In this document: piece after piece, positions 36,953-48,300 of the stretch
Layout: each line of letters starts with the position of its first letter
Numbering within the stretch: the first letter of the stretch is position 1
NCBI GenBank assembly: GCA_013400155.1
Contig: VXBM01000332.1
Coordinates: 426,526 to 490,525 of the forward strand
DNA: 64,000 nt
Reading direction: 5' to 3'
Source: Helopsaltes ochotensis
Lineage: Eukaryota; Chordata; Aves; Passeriformes; Locustellidae
Notes under the pieces: model-generated
What the model was told of the DNA's origin: nothing
Database searches by the model: none
What the model saw: the letters and a program-made list of their open reading frames with translations, nothing else
Translations under genes and position numbers: made by a program

Positions 36953-37436
36953 CCTGAAGAAATGTTGTTCCAGGGAGTGTCTGACTAGTTCTGCAGCTTG
37001 GCAAAAAAGCCAGACGTTACCTCATAGCTGCGGCCAGACAGCCCATTTCTATGCCAGGCAACCACTGCAGAAGCACAGAGCACAGGGCCCTGCTTGATTA
37101 GCACTTCTGCTGTTTCGAGAGTCCTGGAGTGTTTTGTTCAAGGTGGGCTGCTGAGAGGGGACTCGGTGTGCTTTTGTGCAAATGAGTGTGAGGCAGGGGG
37201 TGTGTGGCGTGTGGGCTGGGGGCACAGGGGGAAGGGAGGCGCAGGGACACAATAGGGGGAGGCTGCATTAATATTCTGTGTTCATGTTATCTTTGGGAAA
37301 CGGGATCTGTTTGATTTGACCTGGTCAAAAAAAAAAGAAAAGAAAAGAAAAGAAAATTTTAAAAAAAATAAAGACAACCCACCAAGTACCACATCCTAAA
37401 GGTCAGAGGAAAAGAAAGAGATGGGAAACAAAGACC
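36953..37436. other. G-rich stretch and (AAAAG)n microsatellite
   Basis: 37170-37262 is strongly G/T-rich on the plus strand with many GGG runs (G-quadruplex potential). 37327-37369 is an A-rich simple repeat with four AAAAG units, then A-runs. No gene. Confidence 0.7.
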
Positions 37437-37690
37437 TGTAATGACAGAGCAGGTCAAACTGAATTAAATGTTTAATTATCTCCCTCGTGTCTCATCAAAT
37501 AGCTGTCTTTAAAGCAAGAGGGATCTTTTCTTCCAGCAAATCTATTACCAATTCATCACTGAGTTGGAAGGTGACGAGTGTTTGTAAACATTACAGTCAA
37601 TATAATTTTCTCATCCTCTCCCTCATTGTTGATTTACCTTGTTTAACTGGATCATTTACCTAGTAAAGCTGTGTCTATATCATGTGTTCC
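37437..37690. promoter_or_regulatory. Candidate conserved noncoding element
   Basis: Repeat-free AT-rich block with AATGTTTAATTATC and TTACAGTCAATATAATTTTC words and no frame. Called from texture only. Confidence 0.3.
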
Positions 37691-38204
37691 ATAAATACTG
37701 GGGTCCCTGCACAAAATTACAGCCCAGCAGGGCCGTGCTGTGCTTTTCAGTGAACTGCACCCCTTGCACAAGAGAAGGGCAAAGAGCAGGGCACGGAGTG
37801 GGCAGAGATGCTCAGCCCCTCACCTCCTCCTGGCAGTGTCCTGGGGCGACTTCTTCCAGCAGCTGAGCTGTGGTTCAGTGCTCTGGAAGGGAGACAGGCG
37901 GTGCAGGGAGCTGGGAAAGGAGATGGTGTGTCCGGGAACAGCCCGGGTTCACCTCCTCGTGTCACACAGAGCTGTGGGGACGCTGTAGGGCCCTGGAGCT
38001 CCATGACCTCTCCTGGTGTATTGCCTCTGTTCTGGTAAAGGACAGCGGAAACTGCTGTTTGGGACAGAAGAAAGACATTTTAATAATTTTACCTTATTGG
38101 GTGACAAGATAACTGCTGATAAACTCACCTTTCTACCTGAGAGTACTGCATGATTGTCAGCAAATTTGCTATCAGAAAACGTGTGGGTTTGGAATATCTT
38201 TAGT
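37691..38204. other. Unique noncoding sequence
   Basis: GC-richer to about 38000, with overlapping short frames on both strands. A perfect 12-bp palindrome AGCAAATTTGCT lies at 38159-38170. Confidence 0.5.
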
Positions 38205-38345
38205 AGTCAATTTTCCAGATGACAAAAGTTGTAAGAGGTAAAGAGGTAAAATTAGTTGGTTTTGGTCACATATAAAATCAGTGTCAGGATCAAACCCTTG
38301 ACAGTTCTTAACTCCCAGTCTTGTATTTGACCCCTTAATGCAAGA
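38205..38345 (-). mobile_element. MIR-like SINE relic
   Basis: The best MIR match in the window, in reverse complement: 'TTTTCCAGATGACAAAAG', 'AGAGGTAAAATTAG', 'TTTTGGTCACATATAAA', 'CAGTGTCAGGATCAAACCC' and 'TTCTTAACTCCCAGTCTTGT'. These follow the family order 'TTTTACAGATGAGGAAACTG...GAGGTTAAGTGACTTG...AAGGTCACACAGC...GGATTAGAACCC...ACTCCCAGTCC'. Diverged but collinear over about 140 bp. Confidence 0.7.
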
Positions 38346-39999
38346 TATGCACTCGTGGGAGGCACAAATCACTCCTTATCTAAGACAACTTCTACTGAAA
38401 CTTCTAAATTTCTTCCAAGCCTTTTTTCGGGCTTACAAGGAAAACAGATTCCCAGAATTTTAGGAATGTCAACTGGAAGTTGCAAGAGGAGAGACTAAAG
38501 TGTCACGCTAGAGGACTTAGGGCAAAAGTGGGATCCATCTGACCCAGTTAAGACCAAGTCCAACTGCTCTAAGGCCCAAGGACATGTGTCAACACCAGGG
38601 ATGGGGAAACCACAACGGGAGTTTCCTCAAGATTTACAGGAAGAGATGTGCTCTGGATGTTCCCAGCTGCTCACAAGTGGGCCAAGAGGCTGGTAATTCC
38701 AGCCCTCCCTCCAGTCACAGCACTGGAGAACAGCTGCTCCAGCCAAGGGGGTCACAGACACCTCCTGCAGGGCCACGCTCCTCCAGATCCTGGAGTCTCA
38801 CCTGGGGTTTGTGCTTTCTAGAAGGATCACAGGCTCCTTGGGGACGTTTGGCTGCTCGGTTGGATGTGTGTGCTAGGACAGTGGTGGGTGTAGGTGCCGG
38901 TATCCATCACACCCATTGCACTAACAGAGCTTTCCCATGGTGCAGCTGATTCCCTGGATCGCAGAGAGCCCCACAGGGCTCTTTGGAGCCCAGTCACAGG
39001 GCTGCAGAAGAGGAAGAAGGAGGAAATTGCTTTTCTCTTCCTTTTTGGCAAGTGAGAAGTTGGAGCAGGAAGCAGGGTGGATTGCTGGGTGCTGTGAACT
39101 GTGCTGGCTCTATCCCTCTGCATCTCTCCCAAGCTCTTCTCGAGATCATTTAAATCCCATTTTACAGTCACCTTAGGACCAAATAATTTTGAGGCCAAAT
39201 TTCCTTCTTAACATAGTTAAGTTTAGTGCAGAGTAAATTTCCTCAAATTTTGGCTTGATGCTTAAAAACACCTTGGCACATGAGAGCAAACCCTAAGCCA
39301 CTCCTGGCTCCTCTTTTTCCCCAGTGTGAGGGGATTTGCTGCTTCCCATGGTTTCGCATATCAGTGATGACAAAAGAATATGGACAGCCCAGCTTCAAGG
39401 GACGTTCTGAGCTCCATTTGGGAAGCTCTGTGCCTCATTTGGCTGCCTCAGAAAACCTTGCTGAGGACACCCCATGTGGAGCTCCTGGCAGCCCAAACAG
39501 GAGGGCAGTGCACAGCTCGGGTCAGTGCTGCAGGGTCCTTGCACAGGGTTTGCACAGGAGGAGGAGGCAGAAATGTGTGCTAAGGAAATGCAGCTGGAGG
39601 AATTTCAGGCCTTGGAGGTCAAGGTGCAGAGTGAAAACCTCAAGGACAGTTTCAGCCCTGAGCACTGGGTTCATCTTTCCAGCACAATGCAGATGGAAGG
39701 GTAGTCTGTGCAATAGGAGTGGGGAAATCAGTTAAATATATTTATGGGATACAGTGGAAGAAATGCATTAAAAGGTAGAAATCCCTGATCTAGCCAGATC
39801 ATCCCTCCCAGACAAATTGGAAGCAGTTGGTGAAGGGGAGACTTGCAGGGTGATGGACAGAAATAAGAACCAGCCCTGCCCAGCTCAAGAACAGCGAGGT
39901 GTGACTCCCAAATGGGGTCAGGAAAAGGTTTTATTTGTGCAGAGAATGGGAGAAGGAGGAGGACAATCATAGGGTACCAGGAGTTGGACTGTGCACATG
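38346..39999. other. Unique noncoding sequence
   Basis: No gene. Frames up to 151 codons (39280-39735) overlap others and show no domain. No confident repeat. Confidence 0.5.
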
Positions 40000-40620
40000 G
40001 GCATTGCCCATTGGGAAATAGGTATGGATGGAGCTACAGTTTCTTTAGAAGATAACAGAGGTATTAACATTAAAGAGTAGAGATTGTTTAGATTGTTTGG
40101 GGAGCAAGAGAAAAGAATGAGAGGAGAGAGAGCTATTTGAGAAGGAAAAGGATTTATTAGCCTTTGAAAGTGGGGATCTGAGAGAGACTGGAATGGGGCT
40201 GCTGTGTCATTATGGGCTGCAGTTGGAGATGTTTCAGAGAGTAAACTGGTAATAGAAATATTTTATAGGCCACCTGACCAGAAAGAACAACTGGACTGTG
40301 AAATGACTGTGCAAATAAAACAGCCATGTAAAAAGGAGAGAGTGGTAGAATTGAAGGTTTTAACTATGAGGCATAGACTGGAATACATTAAGAGAAGGGA
40401 AATAAGGCTGGAGGTATGTTTGCAGATCAGACACAGACCTGCTTTCTAATTCAGCCTGAGCATCAACTGCACAGCTTGGCTATTACAAAGGGACTGCATG
40501 AGGACAGACACAATAGGGGAGAGCCCTGGGGAGGCAGCTTTGACAGGCTCCAAGGGAAGAAGATTTTAAAGGTGGATTGTGAAGAAAAGGATAAAGGGAA
40601 AAAAAAAAAGAAAGAATGAT
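40000..40620 (+). mobile_element. CR1-type LINE relic, endonuclease region
   Basis: The frame at 40204-40449 encodes Ile-Phe-Tyr-Arg-Pro-Pro-Asp-Gln. YRPPDQ (40264-40281) is the conserved endonuclease motif of CR1-like ORF2 (typically VGVCYRPPDQ). Upstream sequence (40000-40200) loosely fits the preceding endonuclease part, and downstream sequence is heavily diverged. It ends near an A-rich run at 40600-40612. Multiple stops and indels show it is dead. This is an internal CR1 piece, not a 3' tail. Confidence 0.65.
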
Positions 40621-43600
40621 TTTGGTCTGAGCGGCCTTAGAGCTTGAATTTCAAATATTTAAGTTTTATTTGTCTTGCAGTTCCACAGAAGCAATCAGTA
40701 GTCTGGAATCGTGACCCACTAATGAATTAAATCCTGGAATCACCCAGCTTTATCCCAGGTGAAGCTGTCTGTCCTTAGTCAGGCCTGGGAAATAGGGCCC
40801 GTAATGAACCCCTGGCCCCACTGACACCAACAGTAAAAGTCAGGTTTGATTTAACGAGGCCGTGGCTTCATGCCTGATGCTCATAATCTCCTTGGGCAGG
40901 AGGGTGATTAGGGAAGGTGAGAGCAGCAGAGCTGGTTTGAAGGGCCAGGGAGGCTCCCCAGGGGGAGGGAGGTCTGGGATTTCATTGCCTGCCCTGCACA
41001 GCTCCTAAAGGGTCATTAAAGGGTGAGACCCCTGCTAAAGGTAAAGATGAATCTTTTCTAGGCAGGGTATTGTCTATGTACATGTAGAAAGTGGCCAAGG
41101 AATAGCTAAATTTTGAGTGGCTGTCATGAGTCATACACTGTTTTCTTGTAGCCCATATGCTTGACTTCACCTCATATATCCTCTCTGATTAAAAAAAAAA
41201 AAAGGTAAATAGGATGGCTTTAGGGATTTGCAGACGACTCCAAAATAGCTGCACGTATGACATGTATTTAGATATCAATTTTACTACAATTGTAGAGATA
41301 CTGCCAGAAAGTAGCCTTTTTGTTTTATTCCTTTGTATTGAAAAAAAAAAAAAAAAAAAGTAGAAAAAAGTATGTGTTTAAAGGAAGCAGAAGGAAGAGG
41401 TTGTAAAGAGTGAAAAGAAACCTCAAGCCCAACAGGTGTCAATGATTCACAGCTCTCTTAGTCACCATTGCTGGCTGCATGAATCAATAGAAGACTGCCT
41501 ATTAAATAAAGATTCAATCTTGGTATAAAATATTACCTGATAACCAAGCAGCCTTATTCAGTGAATGCCTCATGAAAGACTCAGACTGAGGCCCCCAAAG
41601 AGAGACAGGTCAGTGCACAGTCATTTAGCAGGGAACCAAAAGCTGAATTTTAAGAGTCTTTATGTAGATACAAAAAAATAAATCTGCTCTTGTTATAAAT
41701 AATAATAATAATAATAATAAACTGAAACCCCATTTTGTGTGGGCAGGCACTGCCCAGGCCCCCAGGGCAGCCCTGAACCACAGGCACTGTCAATCCAAAC
41801 ACAGCCACTCTGACACTGTGTGGGCACATGTTTGTGCACAGCAAGGGATGGAGCTCTGCCCAGAGCCAGGCACTCTTCATTGGCACTGCTGCTGGCAAAA
41901 ATGTTGGATTAACTCTGAATGCCCCTTCTCTCCTTTCCTCTTGCCCCCCAACTTTTCAATTTGGCAGCCAACACCCCTCTCCTTCCCCCAGTACCACGAA
42001 AAGTAGTGACTGTTCAAACAGATTTTCCTTCAGTTGGTAATATTTTTTTTTGGAGATGAGATGTGCATGTGTTCATTAAAACTGAACTTCTTTTTTCAAA
42101 ATGAACAAACACGATCTGTGGTGATTGTCTCTGAGTTGCTAATCCATTTTTCCACCTCCTTTTCCTTTAACATTTGGTAGAGAGTTTTCATCCATTCTCG
42201 ATGGAGACTACTCATCAAATGAGTCTTCCAGGAGCCCTGGCAGGGTGTAATTTTTAATCCCTCTCTACTCCAAACAACGTAAGGGCAGCAGATAGTTTCA
42301 GTACTTTGGCCTCTGCTGTCCATGGAGTGGGAGCTGCTGGGATGCTGCAGTCTGAGAGGGCTTGGATTTGTGCACAAGAGCCAAGCTTTGATCTGCTCTG
42401 CTGATGTTCAGGATAATTAAACAATAGAAGCAAAATGATTAATAAGGTTCTTTTTTCCAAGGCATGGAGAAGGCTGAAGGCCTGGAGAGGGGCCACTGAA
42501 TTGGACTAAATAAATGTAGCAGAACAGGAAGATTTTCAGCAATTATTGGCTCATTTTTTCCCCAGGCTTTCTAACCCGTCGCTTTAACTTATTGGCTTAA
42601 GACACTCCTTACACCCACATCACATTTTGCCTTGGGCCATTCTGCTGCTCTTGACAGCTGTCTAGGGCAAAAGGAAATCACCCGACCACAAATGTTTTCT
42701 CATAACTTCATAACTAGGGAATCTGAAGAAGTCAAAACCTTGGAGGTTCAGACCTTGCTTTAAAAAGCGAGATAAATTTAGGACCTGAAGTGGAGGCATT
42801 GCCCTGGCTGTGTATCCGCTTGGGCTGCAGTGTCCATGCTCTAGCAGCAGTCTGAAAATGGGTGAACCTGAATTGCTGAAGTGCTGGGGGTCATTGGAAG
42901 ACCAATCACAGCCCCTCAGTGCTGCATTTTGGTACCTGGTGGGTGATGCAGGTCCAGGGAGAGGTGCTGGGATGGGGCTGGAGAGGTGGGACTTCAGCAG
43001 TGCCAGCTGCTGAGGGACGGCAGTGCCTGGGGACAGGGTGGCAGAGCTCTGCTGTGCCAGGAGGGAAGGACAGCCCCAGCTGGATGATTAATGTTCGAGC
43101 TAAAGCTAAGCCATGCTTGGCACTGGTCTGGCTGCTGACTGTCCCAGGGTAGGGAAAAGGGAAGATGCCTTTCAGCCCACTCAGCCCTTGTGAACTGGGT
43201 CAGAACAGCACAGCTGCAGTGGCAGCCCCTCTCCTGGCAGGGTTTTGATGCCTGGTGGAGATTTAAGTTGCTGAGGGGTTCAGTGAGGGCAGTATCAGCC
43301 CTGCTGTAGGTGTTCAGGGTTTCCTGGACATCTGAAATATGCTGAATGAAGGCTGCCTCTGAGAGAATGACATTAAAGGGACTGGGAACAGACACAGAGA
43401 CACAGATCCTGACACTGTGCTGATGGACACTGGAGCTCAGTGATGTTCAGCTTGTGCTCCATCGAGTGTCCAAGTCTCCTGCAGAAGGTGCATCAAGCAA
43501 TGACTGGAAAATAATAAAACCCTTGCCTGTCTTCCCACTCAAGGGGAAGACAAGCTGGCAAGCTCCAGGAAAAGAAATGCAAATCAATGAGCAGTCAGTG

Positions 43601-43834
43601 TTCAGGGTCTTTTCTCTGCAAATGGGTGCAAGGGAGTCTTGGGACTGCTTTGGGAAGGTCAGGGGTCCTTTAAATGCTTCAGGGATCCAGCTGCATCTTT
43701 CTCAGATGTTCTGTCTGAAGACAAGTCAAACAACGAGCTGCCTTTTAACTTCTTGCTGTTTTATTTAGACCCCTTCTTCCCTAGAATCTGTTTCAAACGT
43801 GTACACTCAGTCATTCTTTCACAGCCCTGTCCCC
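40621..43834. other. Unique noncoding sequence with microsatellites
   Basis: No gene. Simple repeats are A13 at 41191-41203, A19 at 41341-41359 and (AAT)8 at 41697-41720. 40780-40890 is repeat-free and might be conserved. 42700-43450 is GC-richer, with overlapping frames on both strands (up to 133 codons) and no domain. Confidence 0.5.
41697..41720 (+). repeat. (AAT)8 microsatellite
   Basis: Uninterrupted AAT triplets, likely length-variable between individuals. Confidence 0.9.
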
Positions 43835-43965
43835 CTCTGCACAGAGGGAGAATGGGGAGGCTGTTGTGGTTTTGGTGTGAGTGTGACTCTGCCTGTCTGA
43901 ACTAGTAAGACATTAAACATCTTGCCCAAGGTCACAAATAATTCACTGTCTTTCCCTGATGGTTT
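43835..43965 (-). mobile_element. Possible MIR-like SINE relic
   Basis: 'ACATTAAACATCTTGCCCAA' followed by GGTCACAAATAATTCACTG on the plus strand resembles the reverse complement of the MIR core 'GGTTAAGTGACTTGCCCAAGGTCACACAGC'. The flanks fit poorly, so only the core is supported. Confidence 0.45.
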
Positions 43966-44555
43966 TCAATACAGCATGTGCTCCTGCACAAGTTCTCTCT
44001 GGAGAGTGTATATTGCAGTTTTACTGCCTGTAGATGATGACTTTCCCCTTTTTTTTCCTACAATTACCAGTATACATGAAGACCTGCTTTGAAGGAAAGT
44101 TGGGATACTGTTCCCAGGAATAAATCTGTCTGCAAGTTTGAAAATGGTTGAGTATCTGTGCTTTCAGTCTTCACTGTTCTTTCTCCAATCTTGTTTGGGA
44201 AAAATCTAAAAATCTTGAAGGGATGTTCCTGTGGCTCTGAAAGGTACTGCCCAGTGTGATTCCAGTGGTTGTAAGCTCAGCTGAGCACACCCTGACCCCC
44301 TTGGAGGAGCAGTTGGAGCTTCATGGTATTGCTCCATCCACCAGGGACAGAATCAGGACTGAGAAGCAGTAGCTACAGCCTATTAAGAAGTGTAATTAAA
44401 ATTTTAATTACTTCTGAAAATAGTGGTGTCACTGGCTAGACATGCAAATCCCACTGCAAGCTAAGTGAGAAATCCAGGTTTCCAGGGGGATCCTTGGGAT
44501 GGGTAGAGTGAGTGGCTGGGATCCTGGTGTGAGGGGCACTGGGTGCCACACCTGG
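43966..44555. other. Unique sequence with a 20-bp palindrome
   Basis: No gene or interspersed repeat. The perfect palindrome at 44392-44411 is listed separately. Confidence 0.5.
44392..44411. repeat. Perfect 20-bp palindrome
   Basis: GTAATTAAAATTTTAATTAC equals its own reverse complement over all 20 bases with no spacer. It contains two TAATTA homeodomain cores in mirror positions. Flanking bases do not extend the symmetry. It may be a homeodomain dimer site or a chance event in AT-rich sequence. Confidence 0.8.
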
Positions 44556-44765
44556 CCAGATCCAGATCCCCCTGCCTGCTCTGCCTTCCCTCCCTGGCCA
44601 GATCCAGATCCCCCTGCCCGCTCTGCCTTCCCTCCCTGGCCAGATCCAGATCCCCCTGCCCGCTCTGCCTTCCCTCCCTGGCCAGATCCACATCCCCCTG
44701 CCCGCTCTGCCTTCCCTCCCTGGCCAGATCCAGATCCCCCTGCCCGCTCTGCCTTCCCTCCCTGG
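44556..44765 (+). repeat. 42-bp minisatellite, five copies
   Basis: Units at 44556-44597, 44598-44639, 44640-44681, 44682-44723 and 44724-44765 begin CCAGATCCAGATCCCCCTGC and end TTCCCTCCCTGG. Differences are one base in unit 1 (CCTGCTC for CCCGCTC) and one in unit 4 (CCACATC for CCAGATC). The array is C-rich on the plus strand. The 42-bp unit is a multiple of three and stop-free in several frames, which yields 14-residue repeat frames on both strands (up to 150 codons). These are shadows of the array, not a gene. Confidence 0.95.
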
Positions 44766-45238
44766 CAGGGCTCTGTCCCTCTGTTTGCCTCCCCTTGCTG
44801 CATTTATCTGGTGGTCGAAGTCACTTACTCTTATTTACATTGCCCACAGGGCATGTTGGATTGGAGCACATTTCCTTTCTTGTTGCACTTGATGAATGCA
44901 GCTCTATTAAAATATCATCTCATCTTCACACTAGATTGCAGTCTAAGATAATATGTGTTTTTTCTATATCGTTTATACAAGAAAGATTATGTTAAATGCC
45001 AGACCCAGTAAATATTTCAAGATCCACTGCATTGCTGAGAACAGTTTCTCCCTGGGCATATGTTTCAGAGCCAAAGAAAACACTTTAAAAATTTCCTTCC
45101 TGTTTAATTTTTTTAAAGGGCATTCTCCCTATATCTGTTACTGAAATGACAAGTTGTCATGTTCCTTGATCTTATTACAGTTGCAGATGTAACTCAGCAG
45201 GGAATCTGCCCAAGTTTACATTTAAAATCATAAGACCC
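44766..45238. other. Unique AT-rich sequence
   Basis: Nothing recognisable. Short frames run out of the minisatellite and end here. Confidence 0.5.
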
Positions 45239-45325
45239 TGATTCTGATCTTTTTTTTATCAGTTTACATCTTTCTGTGGTATAGGACTTCCAGCTTTACC
45301 TCATTGTAATCAAGATCAGAATTGC
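45239..45325. mobile_element. Palindromic interspersed repeat (MITE-like), unclassified
   Basis: Perfect inverted ends ATTCTGATCTT (45241-45251) and AAGATCAGAAT (45312-45322) enclose sequence with further partial symmetry ('AGTTTACATC' and 'CTTTACCTCATTGTAATC'). The order CTGATTCTGATCT...CAGCTTTAC...GTAATCAAGATCAGAATT matches a repeat pattern I associate with turtles, crocodiles and birds, where GATCAGAAT ends flank TTACACCAGTGTAA-type sequence. I cannot name the family. A non-autonomous DNA transposon relic is the best guess. Confidence 0.5.
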
Positions 45326-48300
45326 TCCTAATTATAACACTTAACTCCTGTGTAGTGCTTTACACTTTTCAGCCTCTCTATATTCATCAATTAATTAATC
45401 CCCAAAGCAGCATTAGATTTCTACTAAAAAAAGTGAAAAAAATGGAAACCAAAGCAAGAGGGGTGAGAAGAACTTGCCAAAAGGCAGAGGTGATGGAGGA
45501 AGAGAATGGCCCCAGTTCCAATCCCAGTATCCAGGGAGAAGAACACCCCCAGTTCTAATCCCAGAATGTTCTTTCATTCACTCTCTCTCAAACCCTCACC
45601 TGGTGGATTCCCAGTATGCAGAGAAATGTCCCTGCATAATTGTGGCACCTGCCTGGTGCCACCTGCACCTGGATAAACCCCTCCATGGATTCTGGAATAA
45701 AAGCCATGTCTGCACAAAGTCATGCGTCCAGAATATCAGTTTTGTTCCACAGTAATATCCAGGCAGGATATTTTACTGGCCTGTCTGTAGTGGATTAATT
45801 ATTCTGGTACAGCTGTTCTGGGAAGGTATTTCCCTGCAGGCAAGCCCATGGAGGGCAAAGGGGAAATGTGAGCTTGTTGAGGGATTAGGCAGAAGGGTGG
45901 GATGTTTAAAGGTTCAGCTAAGCTTCAAATAAATGAATTTAAACCTTTGGAGGTTTTCTCCATCGCACCTCATGGAGATCAGATCGTTTTTATCAAAGAG
46001 AATAAAAAGGACCAAGATGCAAATTTTTTCTTATTACATTGGTTAGTTGGAAAGGGAAAAAGAGAGAAGTGACTTCAAGAGAAAGCAGGTTACATGGACT
46101 TTAGATTATGTGATTTTGGAAGGTGTGAGTCATTAGGAAAGAAGAGGGGGGGGAAATAATTTTCTCTGGTCGCTATGCAGTAATGCAGAACAGTTGTTCC
46201 TGTGTTTATTTCTGTGTTTTCCAGCATGGAAATTGTTGGCATGGCCCATTGTGAGATAGGGATTGTGCAAACTGAAATAGAAAAGCAAATATTCACCAAT
46301 ACAATGGCAGCTGATGCCAACTGTAATACCTGACACAAATATGTTGAACCTATCAGAGAGGAGGGATCATTAAAAGAAACGAGTATTCTTTTAACTTTCA
46401 TTTCCTGAAAGGATTTTGATTTGTTTAGGGTATTTTAAGAATAACTGGAACAACTGCACCGGACTGAAATGGCACACCAAGTAGGGCAGGGTGAAGAAAT
46501 CTTTGATTTCTGCTTTTGTACTTCAGAGTCTGAAAACAGAAAACTACTTCACTAAAAGCAGGGGCAGCAGGAGATCAAATGGCTTATTCCTATTACAGTG
46601 TATTAGTATTTCGAATCGATATTTCATTAATAAGACTCACTCTTACATGCCTACTTTTCTTCAGAAAAATTGAAAATCAAACACAAACAAATGCAGCTGT
46701 TGTTTGCGTTCCTCCTGAAGGTCCTCTCGTCTGTGCACGGAGTGTTTGTTCCTTTCCCTTGCTTTATTTTCTTTTTAAACCTTGAGATTGATAAAAGTCA
46801 GATTATTTTCAAATTGTTTATATTGTTGCCTACACCAACATCATCCCTTTCTAAGGAAATTATCTTAAAAGCAGCCAAGTCTGCTGACATGCTATCGTCT
46901 CTTGAAAATGCCTCTGGTCATGGCTGTGTTTCATAGATTGGTTTGTGGGTACAGGAATCATTGCAGGATTCTTTGGCTGCCTCTGACCTTGCTGCTTGTT
47001 CTGTTTGTCTTTTGGGGTTTTGAAGCAGGTCCCTGGAGCGGAGTCACCAGCAGCACAGCCTGGGCTGCCGAGTCTCACACCTCGTACACGCAGGGAGCGG
47101 TGCCGGGGCTGCTCCGGGCCCTGCAGGGTTCCTATGCCCGGGATCCTCGTTCCTTCTGGCAGAGCAGCTCCGTGGCCTCTTGCTGGGATGCTGTGAGCCC
47201 TCTGGAGCTGGAGCAGCCTCAGCAGGTCACTGATGGTTCAGCCTGAACATCCAGAGCAGCAGCGCCGGGGCACGTCCTGGCTCAGGTTATTGCGTCTGTC
47301 TGCGCACGAGGGCACCTAAAGCTCACCAGACTGAGATGCTCTGCTCAATGCAGCAGTTCTGCTCCCACCTGGCCCACCCCTCCCCTGTGGCTTCTCTTCC
47401 CTGTGGTTCCCTCCCTGAGGGAAGCAGCTGCTGTGCAGACTCAGAGTTTGTCCTGACCCTGGGTGAGGAGGGAGCTGAGAGCACAACTGAGAGCTCTCAA
47501 ATGCTTCTGGTTCACCAGTGCAGACACAAAGTGCACAGCAGGAGAACATCTGCCTACAGGGAGTGCTGTGCAGGACTTGTAATGCTTGAATAATTTTTGT
47601 CTGCTCCTATGGTGCAAAACGGATGGATCCCAACCCAGCAGAGAGCAGAGTCAGTGCTGCATTCTCTCCTGGCTGAACACATTGCCCCTGGCTGCAGCTC
47701 CTTCCCGTCCTGCGCTCCAGGGATGGCAGGGGAGCAGCAGCACAGAGCTCTGGGATCTGTGTGGGGTTGTGTGCCCGGGCAGTGCCCTGTGTTTGGAGGC
47801 TTTGGCCCTGGTGTGTTTGTCTGTCCCTTGTCTCGTGAGAGGGACAGGAGGGGAGCTCAGATACAAGAGCAGACATTTGTCTCCTGTTTAGAATAAACAG
47901 CTGGTGTTTGGGCAGGTTTCTCTTCTTGCATATCTAGTCCCAGCCTTGAACTGTCCCTCTCCATCCCACAGTTACTCTCTCCCTTAGCATGGATGTATTT
48001 GTTTTTCTCTGCTCCTTTGATACCAACATTTCTTCTCTCCCAGAGTTTAACTCTTCTACAAGAGGCTCAAATATGTTTTCTGTATGTTCATGGTTAGGTT
48101 TGTAGAGCCATTCAGACCAGATGAGAAAAGCCAGCCAAGCAGGTCAGGGAAAAGAGCCTTCATGTGCTTTGTGGATTGCTCTCATGGTTGGTGAAACTGG
48201 CAGGACAGGGGGGGAAAAAAAGTGTTTGTCTATGTGTTGTGTATGTGGAAATCTCTGCAGCTCCAGTCTAGACCTTCCCTGCTGTTCAGGGAATCAGGGA

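Noticed and set aside
36732..37097. Open frame crossing the assembly gap
   Set aside because: A quarter of it is undetermined bases followed by poly-T; the frame is artificial.
44429..44995. Long repetitive frames on both strands with 14-residue repeats
   Set aside because: They come entirely from the 42-bp minisatellite, whose unit length is a multiple of three; several frames stay open at once and no flanking coding signal exists.
46235..46321. GTTGGCAT/ATGCCAAC arms about 70 bp apart as a pre-miRNA
   Set aside because: Only the 8-bp arms pair; flanking bases do not extend a stem as a miRNA precursor would.
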